A stretch of 64,000 bases of DNA from Mycolicibacterium peregrinum (GCF_002102345.1 NZ_LQPP01000030.1:1-64000), one strand, 5' to 3'; counted from the first letter of the stretch, positions 24,844-35,409 are shown. Program-made: numbers and translations. The notes: generated from the letters alone by a model not told the origin.

Positions 24844-24912
24844 ATTAGAACCTTTGCGCGTCGGCTGACACCAGCGATGGCGCGCGTTTAGGGTATTGAT
24901 TGCTGGCGTTAA

Positions 24913-25710
24913 TTACCGGGTGAGGATTCGGGGCCCGTCTTCGGTGACGGCGACGGTGTGCTCCCAGTGCGCCGCGCGGGTCCCGTCGGCGGTGACGACG
25001 GTCCACTCGTCGTCGAGAATCACGGTCTCGGTGGTACCCAGGGTCAGCATGGGCTCGATCGCCAGGACCGAGCCGGGCTCCAGGTACGGGCCGCGCCCGG
25101 GTGAGCCCTCGTTGGGCAGGAACGGATCCATGTGCATCTGGCGACCGATGCCGTGACCGCCGTAACCGTCGACGATTCCGTACTTGCGGTCGTGCCGGGC
25201 CTCGGCGGCGTGGGTCTCGACCTCGATCGCGTGCGAGACGTCGGTGAGCCGGTTTCCGGGCAGCATCGCGGCGATCCCGGCCTCCATGGCGGATTTCGTT
25301 GCTGCAGAAAGAGCTTCGTCGGCGGCGATGAGTGCGCCGACGCCGAAGGTGACGGCCGAGTCACCGTGCCATCCGTCGACGATCGCGCCGCAGTCGATGG
25401 ACACCAGGTCACCGGCGGCCAATTTCTCGCCCGCCGACGGAATACCGTGCACCACACGGTCATTGACCGAGGCGCAGATACTGGCCGGAAATCCGTGGTA
25501 GCCGAGGAACGACGGGGTGCCGCCACCGTCACGGATGACGGACTCGGCGATCTGATCCAGCTCGAGGGTGGATACGCCAGGGGCGGCGGCTGCCTGGACG
25601 GCCCGCAGTGCCGAGGCGACGAGCCCCCCGGCCACGGCCATTGCGTCCAACTCTCCGGCGCTGCGCTGCGCAACGACCTTGCGCTTGCGCAACCCCGGCA
25701 ATCTGATCAC
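24913..25710 (-). CDS. map: methionine aminopeptidase, type I
   Basis: MAP removes the initiator methionine from new proteins; it is a cytosolic dimetal enzyme. The 265-residue protein has the five metal ligands in context: [17 protein letters not shown] (two Asp), [15 protein letters not shown] (His), LAIEPML (Glu) and [11 protein letters not shown] (Glu). It lacks the N-terminal SH3-binding linker of longer mycobacterial MapB. GTG 25710 overlaps the adk stop (GTGA), so it is the third gene of a secY-adk-map operon. Confidence 0.95.
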   Translation of the reverse strand: MIRLPGLRKRKVVAQRSAGELDAMAVAGGLVASALRAVQAAAAPGVSTLELDQIAESVIRDGGGTPSFLGYHGFPASICASVNDRVVHGIPSAGEKLAAGDLVSIDCGAIVDGWHGDSAVTFGVGALIAADEALSAATKSAMEAGIAAMLPGNRLTDVSHAIEVETHAAEARHDRKYGIVDGYGGHGIGRQMHMDPFLPNEGSPGRGPYLEPGSVLAIEPMLTLGTTETVILDDEWTVVTADGTRAAHWEHTVAVTEDGPRILTR

Positions 25711-26252
25711 TTACCCAGTGCCTGCAATGCGCGGGCGAACACCTCGTCGAGGGCGCCCACCGCGTCCACGGTCTTCAAGTCGTCGCGGTAGTACTCAAGC
25801 AGCGGCTCGGTCTCGTCGCGGTAGACCTTCATGCGGTTACGGATGACCTCGTCGGTGTCGTCGGCGCGGCCGCGGCCCTTGAGCCGGGTCAGCAGCTCGT
25901 CCTCGGACACCTGGAACTCCACCACTGCGTCGAGCTTGTGGTTACGCGCGGCGAGCATGTCCTTGAGCGCGCCTGCCTGCTCGACCGAGCGCGGGTAGCC
26001 GTCGAGGATGAACCCGTCGGCGGCGTCGGCCTGGTCGATGCGGTCCTCCACGAGGCGGTTCGTCAGCTCGGCCGGCACCAGATCGCCGGCGTCCAGGTAG
26101 CGCTTGGCCTCCAGCCCGAGCGGAGTGCCGTCACCGATGTTCTTGCGGAACAGGTCCCCGGTGGAGATTTGCGGGATGCCGAGCTTCTCGGACAGCTTCT
26201 CTGCCTGCGTGCCTTTGCCCGCACCGGGCGGTCCGAGTAGAACGACTCTCAC
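25707..26252 (-). CDS. adk: adenylate kinase
   Basis: Adenylate kinase interconverts ATP, ADP and AMP. The 181-residue protein has the P-loop [14 protein letters not shown] at 8-21, the AMP-binding [15 protein letters not shown] and the Arg-rich LID/hinge region [15 protein letters not shown]. It is the short, Cys-free form with a small LID, usual for actinobacteria. Coupled on both sides: GTG 26252 overlaps the secY stop, and its own stop overlaps the map start. Confidence 0.97.
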   Translation of the reverse strand: MRVVLLGPPGAGKGTQAEKLSEKLGIPQISTGDLFRKNIGDGTPLGLEAKRYLDAGDLVPAELTNRLVEDRIDQADAADGFILDGYPRSVEQAGALKDMLAARNHKLDAVVEFQVSEDELLTRLKGRGRADDTDEVIRNRMKVYRDETEPLLEYYRDDLKTVDAVGALDEVFARALQALGK

Positions 26253-27574
26253 TTCAGGAACCCTTCGTAGTTACGTTGCATGAGCTGGCTCTCGATCTGT
26301 TTCACGGTATCCAGACCCACACCGATCATGATGAGAACCGCGGTACCGCCGAACGGCAGATTCTGTACCGAGCCGGTGTTGCCGATCTGCAGGAACAGGT
26401 TGGGCAGAACGGCGATCACACCGAGGTAGATCGAACCGGGCAGGGTGATGCGGCTGAGCACATACCGCAGGTAATCCGCGGTGGGCTTGCCGGGACGGAT
26501 GCCCGGGATGAAGCCGCCGAACTTCTTCATCTCGTCGGCGCGCTCGTCCGGGTTGAACGTGATCGACACGTAGAAGTACGTGAAGAAGATGATCAGGCCG
26601 AAGTAGATCCCGATGTAGACGGGATCGGCGGGATTCGTCAGGTAGTCGGCGACGAACTTGTCCCACCATCCGGTGCCCGGGTTGGAGCTGCCGCTCTGGA
26701 TCAGCTGGGTGATCAGGTGCGGTATGTAGATCAGCGACGACGCGAAGATCACCGGGATGACGCCGGCCTGGTTGACCTTGAGCGGCAGGTAGGTGGAGGT
26801 ACCGCCGTACATCTTGCGGCCCACCATGCGCTTGGCGTACTGGACCGGGATACGGCGCTGGCCCTGCTCGACGAACACCACGCCGATGATGATCAGCAGC
26901 GTCGCGGCAACGACGGCGGTGAACACCAGGCCGCCGCGGCTCTCCAGGATGGTCTGGCCCTCGGACGGGATCCGGGCGGCGATGCCGGCGAAGATCAGCA
27001 GCGACATGCCGTTGCCGATGCCCCGCTCGGTGATGAGCTCGCCCATCCACATCACCAGCGCTGCGCCTGCGGTCATCACCAGCACGATGACGATCAGTCC
27101 GAAGACCGAGCTGTCCTGGATGATGTCGAGGCTGCAGCCCTGCAGCAGGCCGCCGTTGGCGGCCAGCGCCACGATGCTGGTGGCCTGCAGGACGGCCAGC
27201 GCGATCGAGAGATAACGCGTGTACTGCGTCATCTTGGCCTGACCGGCCTGGCCTTCCTTCTGTAGCTGTTCGAAACGCGGGATCACCACGACCAACAGCT
27301 GCACGATGATGCTGGCGGTGATGTAGGGCATGACGCCCACCGCGAACACCGTCAGCTGCAGCAGCGCGCCGCCGGAGAACAGGTTGATCAACGAGTAGAT
27401 CTGGGCGGAGTCGCCGCCGCTGACCTGCTCGATGCACTTCTGGACGTTCGGGTAGTTAACCCCCGGAGACGGGATCGACGCGCCGGCCCGGTAGAGGATC
27501 ACCAGGCCCAACGTGAACAGGATCTTGCGTCTGAGGTCGGCCGTCCGCAGCGATGAGATGAAAGCCGAAAGCAC
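26249..27574 (-). CDS. secY: preprotein translocase channel subunit SecY
   Basis: SecY forms the protein-conducting channel with SecE and SecG in the plasma membrane. The 441-residue protein has ten membrane segments; recognisable blocks are [20 protein letters not shown], the cytosolic loop [19 protein letters not shown] and the C-terminal [17 protein letters not shown]. The GTG start at 27574 follows AGGAGGA. It heads the secY-adk-map transcript, separated from the spc ribosomal genes by about 14 kb of other genes. Confidence 0.97.
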   Translation of the reverse strand: MLSAFISSLRTADLRRKILFTLGLVILYRAGASIPSPGVNYPNVQKCIEQVSGGDSAQIYSLINLFSGGALLQLTVFAVGVMPYITASIIVQLLVVVIPRFEQLQKEGQAGQAKMTQYTRYLSIALAVLQATSIVALAANGGLLQGCSLDIIQDSSVFGLIVIVLVMTAGAALVMWMGELITERGIGNGMSLLIFAGIAARIPSEGQTILESRGGLVFTAVVAATLLIIIGVVFVEQGQRRIPVQYAKRMVGRKMYGGTSTYLPLKVNQAGVIPVIFASSLIYIPHLITQLIQSGSSNPGTGWWDKFVADYLTNPADPVYIGIYFGLIIFFTYFYVSITFNPDERADEMKKFGGFIPGIRPGKPTADYLRYVLSRITLPGSIYLGVIAVLPNLFLQIGNTGSVQNLPFGGTAVLIMIGVGLDTVKQIESQLMQRNYEGFLK

Positions 27575-27887
27575 TCTTCCTCCTGCGCAGCCGACCTCTC
27601 AGCGCGGCGTGCCAAACGGGGCTGGTGGAGCCAGCGTCAATGGTCAAGTCGTTTACGACCGCCCGGCAGGCGCGCAGCCTGCGAACTCAGTCGTCAAATC
27701 AGTCTACGAGAGTAACAGTTGCCCCCGAGTACCCCCGTCATGCACCCGCGCCCGCCCTCCTCGATCCGGCCGGGATCAGGCCGAGCTGCGGAGCAGAGCT
27801 TCTCTCCAGAATCGGAGCGTACAGTCGGCGACAGCTCATTACACCACCTAACTAACACGTTGATTTCGACTGAACAAAGGGGAATTC
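27575..27887. promoter_or_regulatory. divergent intergenic region, secY / methyltransferase array
   Basis: A 313-bp gap without a credible gene. On the minus strand it must hold the secY promoter; the TTGACC-ATTGACG stretch (about 27638-27650 read in reverse) is a candidate -35 area and GCTGG...CCAGC at about 27621-27635 could form a small leader stem. On the plus strand AAAGGGG (about 27876-27882) is the ribosome site for the first methyltransferase. No clear -10 box could be fixed. Confidence 0.35.
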
Positions 27888-28802
27888 ATGGCCCGGACTG
27901 CCGACGATTCGTGGGATCTGGCCTCCAGCGTGGGCGCCACGGCGACGATGGTCGCGGCAGCGCGCGCAATGGCCACCAACGCCGATGATCCGGTGATCGA
28001 CGACCCCTTCGCCGCTCCTCTGGTCCGCGCTGTCGGGATGGACTTCTTCACCAAGCTGGCCGACGAGAACTTCACCACCGAAGGTCTCGACGAGGAGGCC
28101 GCAACAGGGTTGATCCGATTCGCCAACGGCATGGCCGCCCGCACCCGATTCTTCGATGACTTCTTCCTGAGCGCGTGCCGCGCCGGTATCCGGCAGGCGG
28201 TCATCCTCGCCACCGGACTGGACTCACGGGCCTACCGGCTGCCGTGGCCTGCCGGCACCGTCGTCTACGAGGTCGACCAACCCGAGGTGATCGAGTTTAA
28301 GAGCACCACCACGGCGGCCCTCGGCGCGGTGCCGACCACCGAGCGCCGCACCGTCGCCATCGACCTGCGGTTCGACTGGCCCTCGGCATTGGCCGAGGCC
28401 GGGTTCGACCCGTCGGAACCGACGGCCTGGATCGCCGAGGGGTTGCTGGGCTACCTGCCGGGGGACGCCCAGGACCGTTTGCTCGACCAGGTCACCGCGC
28501 TGAGTGCGCCCGGTAGCCGATTCGGTGTCGAGGGCGTGCCCGCCACCGAGTCCAACGACGAAGAGACGATCCGGGCCAAGATGCAGGAGTTCACCGACCG
28601 CTGGCGGGCACACGGCCTGGACATGGATCTCAACGAGCTGATCTTCCTCGGCGACCGTGCCGATGTGACGACGTATCTGGAGGGACACGCCTGGAAGACC
28701 ACGGGTATCTCGTCCAACGATCTGCTGGTCCGTACGGGGCTGCCTCCGGTCGAGGATGAGGCCCACGCGGCATCGGTCCTCTACATCAGTGCCGAGAAGT
28801 GA
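27888..28802 (+). CDS. SAM methyltransferase, tandem copy 1 of 4
   Basis: A 304-residue member of the mycobacterial SAM methyltransferase family related to leucine carboxyl methyltransferases. Signatures: [20 protein letters not shown] at the N-terminus, [20 protein letters not shown] (SAM motif I region) near 100-120, [13 protein letters not shown], and [20 protein letters not shown]. Substrates are unknown for the family. ATG 27888 follows AAAGGGG. It is followed after 12 bp by copy 2. M. tuberculosis has paralogues (Rv0725c, Rv0726c, Rv0731c) in the same sppA-secY interval. Confidence 0.9.
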   Translation: MARTADDSWDLASSVGATATMVAAARAMATNADDPVIDDPFAAPLVRAVGMDFFTKLADENFTTEGLDEEAATGLIRFANGMAARTRFFDDFFLSACRAGIRQAVILATGLDSRAYRLPWPAGTVVYEVDQPEVIEFKSTTTAALGAVPTTERRTVAIDLRFDWPSALAEAGFDPSEPTAWIAEGLLGYLPGDAQDRLLDQVTALSAPGSRFGVEGVPATESNDEETIRAKMQEFTDRWRAHGLDMDLNELIFLGDRADVTTYLEGHAWKTTGISSNDLLVRTGLPPVEDEAHAASVLYISAEK

Positions 28803-28814
28803 GGCGGGCGAGCG

Positions 28815-29717
28815 ATGGCACGGTCTGACACCGACAGCTGGGATCTGGCCTCCAGCGTGGGCGCGACGGCGACGATGGTCGCCGCGGCCCGCGCGATCGC
28901 CAGCGCTGAATCCGATCCACTGATCAACGATCCCTACGCGGCGGATCTGGTCCGCGCGGTCGGGGTGGAGTTCTTCACCAAACTCGTCGACGGCGAGATC
29001 GCCCTCGACGGTGAGTTGGCCGCCGGCGCCGAGTTGATGATCGGGATCATGGCGGTGCGGACGAAGTTCTTCGACGACTTCTTCGTCGCCGCCGGCGACG
29101 CCGGCATCCGGCAGGCCGTGATCCTGGCTTCCGGCCTGGATTCCCGGGCGTACCGACTGCCGTGGCCCGAGGGCACCGTGGTGTACGAGATCGACCAGCC
29201 CGAGGTGATCGGGGCGAAGTCGGCGACGATGACCCAGATCGGGGCCGCCCCCACTGCCGAGCGCCGCACCGTCGCCGTCGATCTGCGCGACGACTGGCCT
29301 GCGGCTCTGCGGGCGGCCGGCTTCGATCCCGCAGCGCCGAGCGCGTGGAGCGCCGAGGGTCTGCTGGCCTACCTGCCGCCCGAGGCCCAGGACCGGTTGT
29401 TCGACAACATCACCGCGCTCAGCGCGCCGGGCAGCCGACTGGCCACCGAGTTCCATCCCGATATCGCGGCGAACCTGCGCGAGCGCGGCAATGCGATGAG
29501 CGAACAGTGGCGTCAGCACGGGCTCGAACTCGACCTGGCCAATCTCTGGTACGCCGGCGAGCGCAATTCGGTCGTCGACTACCTGACCGACGGCGGATGG
29601 TCGGTCACCGCACGGCGCCGGCCTGAGCTTTTCGCCGAATACGGCCGCGAGTTCCCCGCCGGAGAAGCCGCTGCGCCACAACGCAACTCGCAGGCAGTCA
29701 TCGCCATCCGAGACTAG
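28815..29717 (+). CDS. SAM methyltransferase, tandem copy 2 of 4
   Basis: A 300-residue paralogue of the preceding gene with the same blocks: [53 protein letters not shown] and [20 protein letters not shown]. It differs from copy 1 mainly in the cap region (residues 45-75) and the C-terminal third, where substrate contacts are expected, and ends with a Pro/Ala-rich tail. Spacing of 12 bp on each side indicates one transcript with the other copies. Confidence 0.9.
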   Translation: MARSDTDSWDLASSVGATATMVAAARAIASAESDPLINDPYAADLVRAVGVEFFTKLVDGEIALDGELAAGAELMIGIMAVRTKFFDDFFVAAGDAGIRQAVILASGLDSRAYRLPWPEGTVVYEIDQPEVIGAKSATMTQIGAAPTAERRTVAVDLRDDWPAALRAAGFDPAAPSAWSAEGLLAYLPPEAQDRLFDNITALSAPGSRLATEFHPDIAANLRERGNAMSEQWRQHGLELDLANLWYAGERNSVVDYLTDGGWSVTARRRPELFAEYGREFPAGEAAAPQRNSQAVIAIRD

Positions 29718-29729
29718 GAGCACCATTTC

Positions 29730-30635
29730 ATGACCCGCACCGAAGGCGACAGCTGGGATCTGGCCACGAGCGTCGGGGCGACCGCGACCGGTGTCGCGGC
29801 GTCCCGGGCGCTGGCCACCAAGCAGCCCGACCCACTCATCAACGACCCGTTCGCCGATGCGCTGGTGCGTGCGGTGGGACTGGAGCACAGCATCCGGCTC
29901 GCCGACGGCGAGGTGTGCGTCGAGGGCGATCTGATGCTGGACCGGCAGCGGATGTGTGAGCAGATCGCCGTCCGTACCCGCTTTTTCGACGACTTCTTCA
30001 CCGATGCCGCGGCGGCCGGTATCCGGCAGGCGGTGATCCTGGCGTCCGGTCTGGACACGCGCGCCTACCGGCTCGCCTGGCCGGTCGGCAGCGTGGTTTT
30101 CGAGGTGGATCAGCCGGCGGTGCTGGAGTTCAAGACCCGCACCCTGACAGATCTCGAGGCCGAGCCGGCCGCTGAGCTGCACACCGTGCCCGTCGACCTG
30201 CGCGACGACTGGCCCGCGGCCCTGCGCGCCAACGGTTTCGATCCACAGCTGCCGACCGCCTGGATCGCCGAGGGTCTGCTGATCTACCTTCCGCCGGAAG
30301 CGCAGGACCGGTTATTCGACAACATCACCGAGCTCAGCGCCCCGGGCAGCCGACTGGCCACCGAGCACATGGACGCCGCCTCGCTCAACGACAAGTGGAC
30401 CGAGCGGGTCAGCCAGTGGTCGAAGAAGGTCGGCTCCGATGTGGATCTGAAGGACCTGTTCTACTCCGGCGAGCGAACAGCCGCCCGCGACTATCTCACC
30501 GCACACGGGTGGGACGCGACAGTGCAGCCCACCCGGGCCGCCTACGCGTCGCACGGTTTCCCCTACCCCGAGGAGCTTGACGAGCTCGCCGGTGATTCTG
30601 GTTATCTGTCAGCAACACTCAAGACATCCAAGTAG
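29730..30635 (+). CDS. SAM methyltransferase, tandem copy 3 of 4
   Basis: A 301-residue paralogue; [20 protein letters not shown] and [19 protein letters not shown] are the SAM-binding blocks and [20 protein letters not shown] the conserved post-motif. [15 protein letters not shown] replaces the more uniform VAAARA stretch of copies 1 and 2, so this copy is the more diverged one at its N-terminus. The central segment [20 protein letters not shown] is almost the same as in copies 2 and 4. Confidence 0.9.
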   Translation: MTRTEGDSWDLATSVGATATGVAASRALATKQPDPLINDPFADALVRAVGLEHSIRLADGEVCVEGDLMLDRQRMCEQIAVRTRFFDDFFTDAAAAGIRQAVILASGLDTRAYRLAWPVGSVVFEVDQPAVLEFKTRTLTDLEAEPAAELHTVPVDLRDDWPAALRANGFDPQLPTAWIAEGLLIYLPPEAQDRLFDNITELSAPGSRLATEHMDAASLNDKWTERVSQWSKKVGSDVDLKDLFYSGERTAARDYLTAHGWDATVQPTRAAYASHGFPYPEELDELAGDSGYLSATLKTSK

Positions 30636-30653
30636 ACGGCCGGGAGGCGCACG

Positions 30654-31574
30654 ATGGCACGAACCGATGACGACAGTTGGGATCTGGCCTCCAGCGTCGG
30701 CACCACTGCCACGCTGGTGGCGACGGGGCGGGCGATCGCGAGCCAGGATTCCCACGGCCTGATCGACGATCCGTTCGCGGCGCCGTTGGTGCGCGCGGTG
30801 GGCATCGAGGTGTTCACCAAGATGGTCGACGGTGAGCTGAGTATGGATACCCTCGCCCAGCTCGCACCGGATGCGGCCGAGCGCGCCCGCTCCAATATCG
30901 ACGAGATGGCCGTGCGGACCCGGTTCTTCGACGACTTCTTCATCACGTCGGGCAAGGCCGGTATCCGGCAGGCGGTGATCCTGGCCTCCGGCCTGGACTC
31001 GCGCGCATACCGCCTGCCCTGGCCGGCGGGCACCGTGGTCTACGAGATCGACCAGCCCGAGGTGATCGAGTTCAAGACCCGCACCCTCGCCGACCTTGGC
31101 GCGGAGCCGAAGGCGGAACGGCGCACCGTACCGATCGACCTGCGGAACGACTGGCCGGCCGCCCTGCGGGCCGCGGGATTCGACCCGGAGAAACCGACCG
31201 CGTGGTGCGCCGAGGGTCTGCTGATCTACCTGCCGCCCGAGGCTCAGGACCGGTTGTTCGACAACATCGCCGCGCTCAGCGCCCCCGGCAGCGCGGTGGC
31301 CACCGAATTCGTGCCCGCGCTCAAGGATTTCGACCCGGAAAAGGCTCGCGCCGCCACCGCGACGTTCAGCCAGCTCGGCCTGAACCTGGACATGCCATCG
31401 TTGATCTACCACGGCGAGAGGCATTCGGCCGCCGACTATCTGAACGCCAAGGGTTGGGAAATGTCCGGCACGCCCCGGTCAGAGCTGTTCACCCGCCACG
31501 GCCTGCCGGTGCCCGACCGCGACGACAACGACCCGATGGGTGAAATCGTCTACGTCAGCGGCACTCTGGACTGA
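30654..31574 (+). CDS. SAM methyltransferase, tandem copy 4 of 4
   Basis: A 306-residue paralogue, last of the array. It has [60 protein letters not shown] and [20 protein letters not shown]. The block [11 protein letters not shown] is shared with copy 3, and [10 protein letters not shown] with copy 1, a mosaic pattern that suggests duplication with gene conversion. The 18-bp spacing keeps it in the same transcript. Downstream the array converges on the DUF3830 gene with a 108-bp gap that shows no clear terminator. Confidence 0.9.
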   Translation: MARTDDDSWDLASSVGTTATLVATGRAIASQDSHGLIDDPFAAPLVRAVGIEVFTKMVDGELSMDTLAQLAPDAAERARSNIDEMAVRTRFFDDFFITSGKAGIRQAVILASGLDSRAYRLPWPAGTVVYEIDQPEVIEFKTRTLADLGAEPKAERRTVPIDLRNDWPAALRAAGFDPEKPTAWCAEGLLIYLPPEAQDRLFDNIAALSAPGSAVATEFVPALKDFDPEKARAATATFSQLGLNLDMPSLIYHGERHSAADYLNAKGWEMSGTPRSELFTRHGLPVPDRDDNDPMGEIVYVSGTLD

Positions 31575-31682
31575 GTTCGGCCGGCGCGGCCCGAGAACCG
31601 CCCCGCGGGTGAAGCGCTACGGCGGAAAATCGGCCTCAGGACCGCCACCACGCTTCATTCGCGGAACGCGTGCGACACCCGA

Positions 31683-32180
31683 TCACGGCACCTTGGCAAA
31701 GCGCAGCGTCTCGCCCCTCGCTCCGCCCATCCACAGGTCCTGGCAGGCCGCGGCCATGTCGTCGAGTCCCTCGATGATCTCGCCGAACACGTTGCCGGGC
31801 ACCCAGCCCTGGTCCCCGTTGATCAGCAGGTTGTTGCGACCGTAGAACAGCGCCAGGTCGACGATCGCACCGGTGGTTCCGGTGCCGGTGCTGTTCTCGT
31901 ATCCGTACGCCGGGTTGCCCAGATCGTCCGAGTCGAACGAGAACCAGCACAGATCGCCCGGTATCGGAGTGACCGTGGTGTTCTCCTTGCCGGGGTCGGT
32001 GCCGAACGCCGGCAGCAGGGTGTAAATCTCGTTACGGGCGTACTTGCCGTGAAATACCTGCGCCGCCAGCGGCAGGGCGTCCCACACGGCGGCGCACGTG
32101 CGCGGTGCCGCTTCGTCGAGAAGCCGGGCCACGCAACTGACTCCGCGTTTGTCCAGCGACACCGTGATCAACCGGCTCAT
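31683..32180 (-). CDS. DUF3830 family protein
   Basis: A 165-residue soluble protein matching the DUF3830 group, thought to have a cyclophilin-like barrel. Conserved-looking stretches are HGKYARNEIYTLLPAF, PGDLCWFSFDSDDL and ALFYGRNNLLINGDQGW-type text near the end. Such genes often sit beside amidases and Asp/Glu racemase-like genes in catabolic loci, as here. ATG 32180 overlaps the amidase stop (ATGA). Molecular role unknown. Confidence 0.75.
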   Translation of the reverse strand: MSRLITVSLDKRGVSCVARLLDEAAPRTCAAVWDALPLAAQVFHGKYARNEIYTLLPAFGTDPGKENTTVTPIPGDLCWFSFDSDDLGNPAYGYENSTGTGTTGAIVDLALFYGRNNLLINGDQGWVPGNVFGEIIEGLDDMAAACQDLWMGGARGETLRFAKVP

Positions 32181-33586
32181 GCAACCTCCTGGGTGAGCAA
32201 CGCGGGCACCCGGCGATGCCAGTCCGTGGCGCCCTGGTACGTCGCCCCCACCCGCAGCACCAGGGCATCCCAGTGTCGGGGCCCGACGATCTGCAGTCCG
32301 ACGGGCAGGCCACCCGAGCTGAACCCGCACGGCACCGAAAGTGCGGGCTGCTGGGTCAGATTGAACGGGTACGTGTAGGGCGTCCAGCTCGTCCAGTCCG
32401 CTGAGGGAGAACCGTCGGGCACGTCCCGGCCGACGGCGAAGGCGGTCAGCGGCAGCGTCGGGGTGACCAGGACGTCATAGGTCTGGTGAAACCTGCCCAT
32501 CAGTTCCCCGAGCTTCATCCGGACGGCGGTCGCATCCAGATAGTCCGACGCGGTGAAGGCCGCCCCGGTCTCGGCCGTGCGCCGCAAACCGGGATCGATA
32601 CGTCCGACGTCCGGACCAGTCAACTTGCCTTCCAACACCTTTGCCTCACCGGCGAACCACAGCACATGGAAGGCGTGCACCGGGTCGGCGAAGCCCGGAT
32701 CGACCTCCTCTACGTGCGCGCCTGCCGCCGCGAGCACCTCCACCGCTGCCCGCACCGCGATATCCACCTCAGGGTCATTGATCCCGAAGCCGAGATTCGG
32801 CGAGTAGGCGACCCGTAGTCCGGCGATGCCACCGTTCAGCGCGGCGCGGAAAGACGAAGGCGGAGAAGGCATTGCCGACCAGTCCCGCTCGTCGAACCCG
32901 GTGACCACGTCCAGCAACGCGGCAACGTCGGCGACCGTGCGCGCCATCGGGCCTGCGTGCGAAAGCGTGCCGAACGGGCTCGGTGGATACAACGGGATGA
33001 GACCGTAGGTCGGTTTGAGGGCGACGGTGCCCGTGAACGCGCCGGGGATCCGCACCGAACCACCGCCGTCGGTTCCGACCGACCACGCGCCCATGCCGAG
33101 TGCCACGGCCGCGGCACTGCCCCCGCTCGAACCACCCGCGGTCACCGCGGGATCCCACGGGTTGCCGGTCACTCCGTAGCGCGGCGAGTCGGTCACGCCT
33201 TTCCACGAGTACTCCGGGGTCGTGGTCTTGCCGAGCAGTACCGCGCCGGATTCGCGCAGCCGTGCCACGCTGGGCGCGTCCTCGTTCCACGGGCCCGCCT
33301 CGTCGATGAGCCAGCTGCCACGCAGGGTCGGCCAGCCCCTGGTCCACAGCGCGTCCTTGATCGACGTCGGGATCCCGTCGCCAGGGCCCAGCGGACACCC
33401 GTCATGCCAACGCTTTTCGGACTCCCGCGCGGCGGCCATCGCACCGTCGGGGTCGACGAGCACGAATGCGTTGACCGCGTCGTTGTGGCGGTCGATGGCC
33501 GACAGCGCCGCGCGGGTCGCCTCCACCGGCGACAGCGTCTTGGTCCGGTAGGCCTCGAGCAACTCGACGGCCTGCGGGATGGTCAC
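32177..33586 (-). CDS. amidase, amidase-signature family
   Basis: A 469-residue hydrolase with the full Ser-cisSer-Lys triad of the amidase signature family: Lys77 in GIPTSIKDALW, Ser153 in AGGSSGGSAAAVALG and Ser177 in GTDGGGSVRIPG (24 residues apart, as in the family). It would hydrolyse a carboxamide to a carboxylate and ammonia in the cytosol; the substrate is not evident. GTG 33586 overlaps the upstream dehydrogenase stop (GTGA); the longer frame to 33976 is antisense-like noise inside that gene. Confidence 0.92.
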   Translation of the reverse strand: MTIPQAVELLEAYRTKTLSPVEATRAALSAIDRHNDAVNAFVLVDPDGAMAAARESEKRWHDGCPLGPGDGIPTSIKDALWTRGWPTLRGSWLIDEAGPWNEDAPSVARLRESGAVLLGKTTTPEYSWKGVTDSPRYGVTGNPWDPAVTAGGSSGGSAAAVALGMGAWSVGTDGGGSVRIPGAFTGTVALKPTYGLIPLYPPSPFGTLSHAGPMARTVADVAALLDVVTGFDERDWSAMPSPPSSFRAALNGGIAGLRVAYSPNLGFGINDPEVDIAVRAAVEVLAAAGAHVEEVDPGFADPVHAFHVLWFAGEAKVLEGKLTGPDVGRIDPGLRRTAETGAAFTASDYLDATAVRMKLGELMGRFHQTYDVLVTPTLPLTAFAVGRDVPDGSPSADWTSWTPYTYPFNLTQQPALSVPCGFSSGGLPVGLQIVGPRHWDALVLRVGATYQGATDWHRRVPALLTQEVA

Positions 33587-34566
33587 GTCCGCTCCCCCGG
33601 TACGTAGCCGAGCGCCTTGTCGACGACGTTGACCAGCGGCTGCCCGGCCAGCCAGCGCCGCGCATTGTCGGCGAACTGATCGGCGAGAGTCTCGCGGAAT
33701 CCCACGACGTCGCCGGACATGTGCGCGGTGATGACGGTGCCGGGCGCGTCCCACAGCGGGTGTTCGGCGGGCAACGGCTCGGTGCTGAACACGTCCAGGG
33801 TGGCTCCGCCGATGCGGTGTTCGGTCAGCGCGGACAGCAGCGCATCCTCGTCGACGATCGGTCCCCGCGCGATATTCACAAGGTGCGCATCGGGTTTCAT
33901 GGCCTTCAGCACGGCCGCGTCCACCAGGCCTCGCGTCGCCGGGGTGAGCGGAGCCGCCAGCACGAGGTGATCGCACCAGCCGACAGCCGAGACCAGATCG
34001 TCGGTGGTGACCACCGCACCGAAATCCGGATCCTCGGCGACCGCGACGCGCCCGGCGCCGCGCACGGACAGACCGGCCGCGCGCAGCAGACGCGCGATCT
34101 CACGGCCGATGCCGCCCGTGCCGACGACGAGAGCCTTCGCACCCGCGATGCTGCGGGTCTCGCGGTAGCGCCACTCATGCCGGCGTTGGAAATCCAGGCT
34201 GGCCTGGCTGCCCTTGGCATGGGCCAGCACCGCGCCGAGTACGTATTCAGCTATGGGACGGTCGAATACGCCACGGGCATTGGTGATCACCACGTCCGAT
34301 TCCCGCAGCCGGTCGAACAGCAACTTGTCGACCCCGGCCGCGGGGACGTGAATCCACTCCAGCGCATCCGCATGCGCCCACGCTTCACGCAACGCAGTGG
34401 AGAAGTAGTCCCACAGGAGCAGGGCCCGTGCCCCTTCGATCGCCTGTCCGAGCCCGTCGGCGTCGCAGTAGCGGAATTCGGCATCCACGCAGGACAGGCC
34501 GGGCACCCGGTCGGTCTCGTGCTCACACAGCACCGCGATCACGGGGCGGGCGGCTGCAGGCGGCAC
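33583..34566 (-). CDS. D-isomer-specific 2-hydroxyacid dehydrogenase
   Basis: A 327-residue NAD(P)-dependent dehydrogenase. The nucleotide-binding motif is VVGTGGIGREIARLL; catalytic Arg is in LVNIARGPIVDEDAL, the Glu in FSTEPLPAEHPLW, and the His in VITAHMSGDV. It is similar in size and position to SerA2 (Rv0728c) of M. tuberculosis, but a true serine-pathway role is unlikely: it lacks the ACT domain and lies in a catabolic operon with an amidase and DUF3830 protein. It is divergent from the racemase genes, with a perfect palindrome between. Confidence 0.88.
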   Translation of the reverse strand: MPPAAARPVIAVLCEHETDRVPGLSCVDAEFRYCDADGLGQAIEGARALLLWDYFSTALREAWAHADALEWIHVPAAGVDKLLFDRLRESDVVITNARGVFDRPIAEYVLGAVLAHAKGSQASLDFQRRHEWRYRETRSIAGAKALVVGTGGIGREIARLLRAAGLSVRGAGRVAVAEDPDFGAVVTTDDLVSAVGWCDHLVLAAPLTPATRGLVDAAVLKAMKPDAHLVNIARGPIVDEDALLSALTEHRIGGATLDVFSTEPLPAEHPLWDAPGTVITAHMSGDVVGFRETLADQFADNARRWLAGQPLVNVVDKALGYVPGERT

Positions 34567-34592
34567 GGTTCCGAGGCTAGGCGCCTTCGTAG

Positions 34593-34606
34593 GATTGTCA
34601 ACAATC
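34593..34606. promoter_or_regulatory. GntR operator candidate (divergon centre)
   Basis: GATTGTCAACAATC has perfect 6-bp arms with a CA spacer, 27 bp upstream of the dehydrogenase start and 32 bp from the racemase start. TTGT-N2-ACAA symmetry is typical of FadR/FCD-type GntR sites. A related site, ATTGTCGACGAA on the minus strand, lies at 38312-38323 in front of the transporter gene. Confidence 0.65.
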
Positions 34607-34637
34607 TGTTGCCGGTTGGCCGACTCGGCCTCACACT

Positions 34638-35381
34638 ATGGACATGACGCTCGAGGAAGTCATTCCTCCCCCACCGTTACAGCAGGTGGGGATAGGCGTT
34701 GTGACGCCCTACGACTTCGCACTCGACCGCGAACTGTGGCGTTGGGCGCCCAACGACGTCAGTCTCTACGTCACCCGGCTGCGATACGCGCCGCTGCCGG
34801 TGACGGTCGACATGGCGGTGCACGTCTCCGAACCCGAGCAGGTGGAGGCCGGCGCCGCGAACGTGCTCTCCGTGTCGCCGCTGGTCACGGCGTATGCGTG
34901 TACCGCGGGAAGCTTCGTCAAGGGAATGGCAGGCGAGGCCGCACTGGTCGCGGCGATGCGGGCAGCGGGAGCCCCGGCCGCGGTGACCACCAGCGGCTCC
35001 ATGCTCGCCGCGCTCCGGCACCTCGGGGTGAAGACAGTCGCCACGGTCACCCCCTACACCGCCGACCTGACGAGCGGGCTGACCAGTTATCTCATGGAAG
35101 CCGGGATCGAGGTGGCCGCCACGGCAGGCCTGGGGATGACATCGCAGATCTGGGCGGTGCCGTATGCGACCACGGCCGAGTTGGTTTGTGCCACAGACTG
35201 TTCCGATGCCGAGGCCATCGTCATCAGTTGCACGAATCTGCCGACCTACGATCTGATCGCACCGCTGGAGCGCGAGCTCGGCAAGCCGGTGGTCACCGCC
35301 AACCAGGTGACCATGTGGGCGGCACTGGCCGTCGCGGGCCGCAAGGCCGTCGGAGCCGGTCAGCGACTACTGGACACCTGA
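34638..35381 (+). CDS. Asp/Glu racemase superfamily protein (maleate isomerase-like), two-Cys
   Basis: A 247-residue protein of the Asp/Glu racemase, maleate isomerase and arylmalonate decarboxylase superfamily. Two facing cysteines are in the expected places: Cys88 in TAYACTAGSFVKG and Cys198 in VISCTNLPTYD. Keeping both points to a racemase or cis-trans isomerase rather than a decarboxylase, which has only one. The neighbouring amidase and hydroxyacid dehydrogenase suggest a pathway over a dicarboxylate or its half-amide. ATG 34638 is chosen. Confidence 0.83.
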   Translation: MDMTLEEVIPPPPLQQVGIGVVTPYDFALDRELWRWAPNDVSLYVTRLRYAPLPVTVDMAVHVSEPEQVEAGAANVLSVSPLVTAYACTAGSFVKGMAGEAALVAAMRAAGAPAAVTTSGSMLAALRHLGVKTVATVTPYTADLTSGLTSYLMEAGIEVAATAGLGMTSQIWAVPYATTAELVCATDCSDAEAIVISCTNLPTYDLIAPLERELGKPVVTANQVTMWAALAVAGRKAVGAGQRLLDT

Positions 35382-35409
35382 ACGCGGGCAAGCGACAAGG
35401 AGAGACTGC

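Noticed and set aside
28224..30182. Open frame of 652 codons on the minus strand across the methyltransferase array
   Set aside because: Antisense shadow of copies 1-3; it shows internal repeats only because the sense genes are paralogues.
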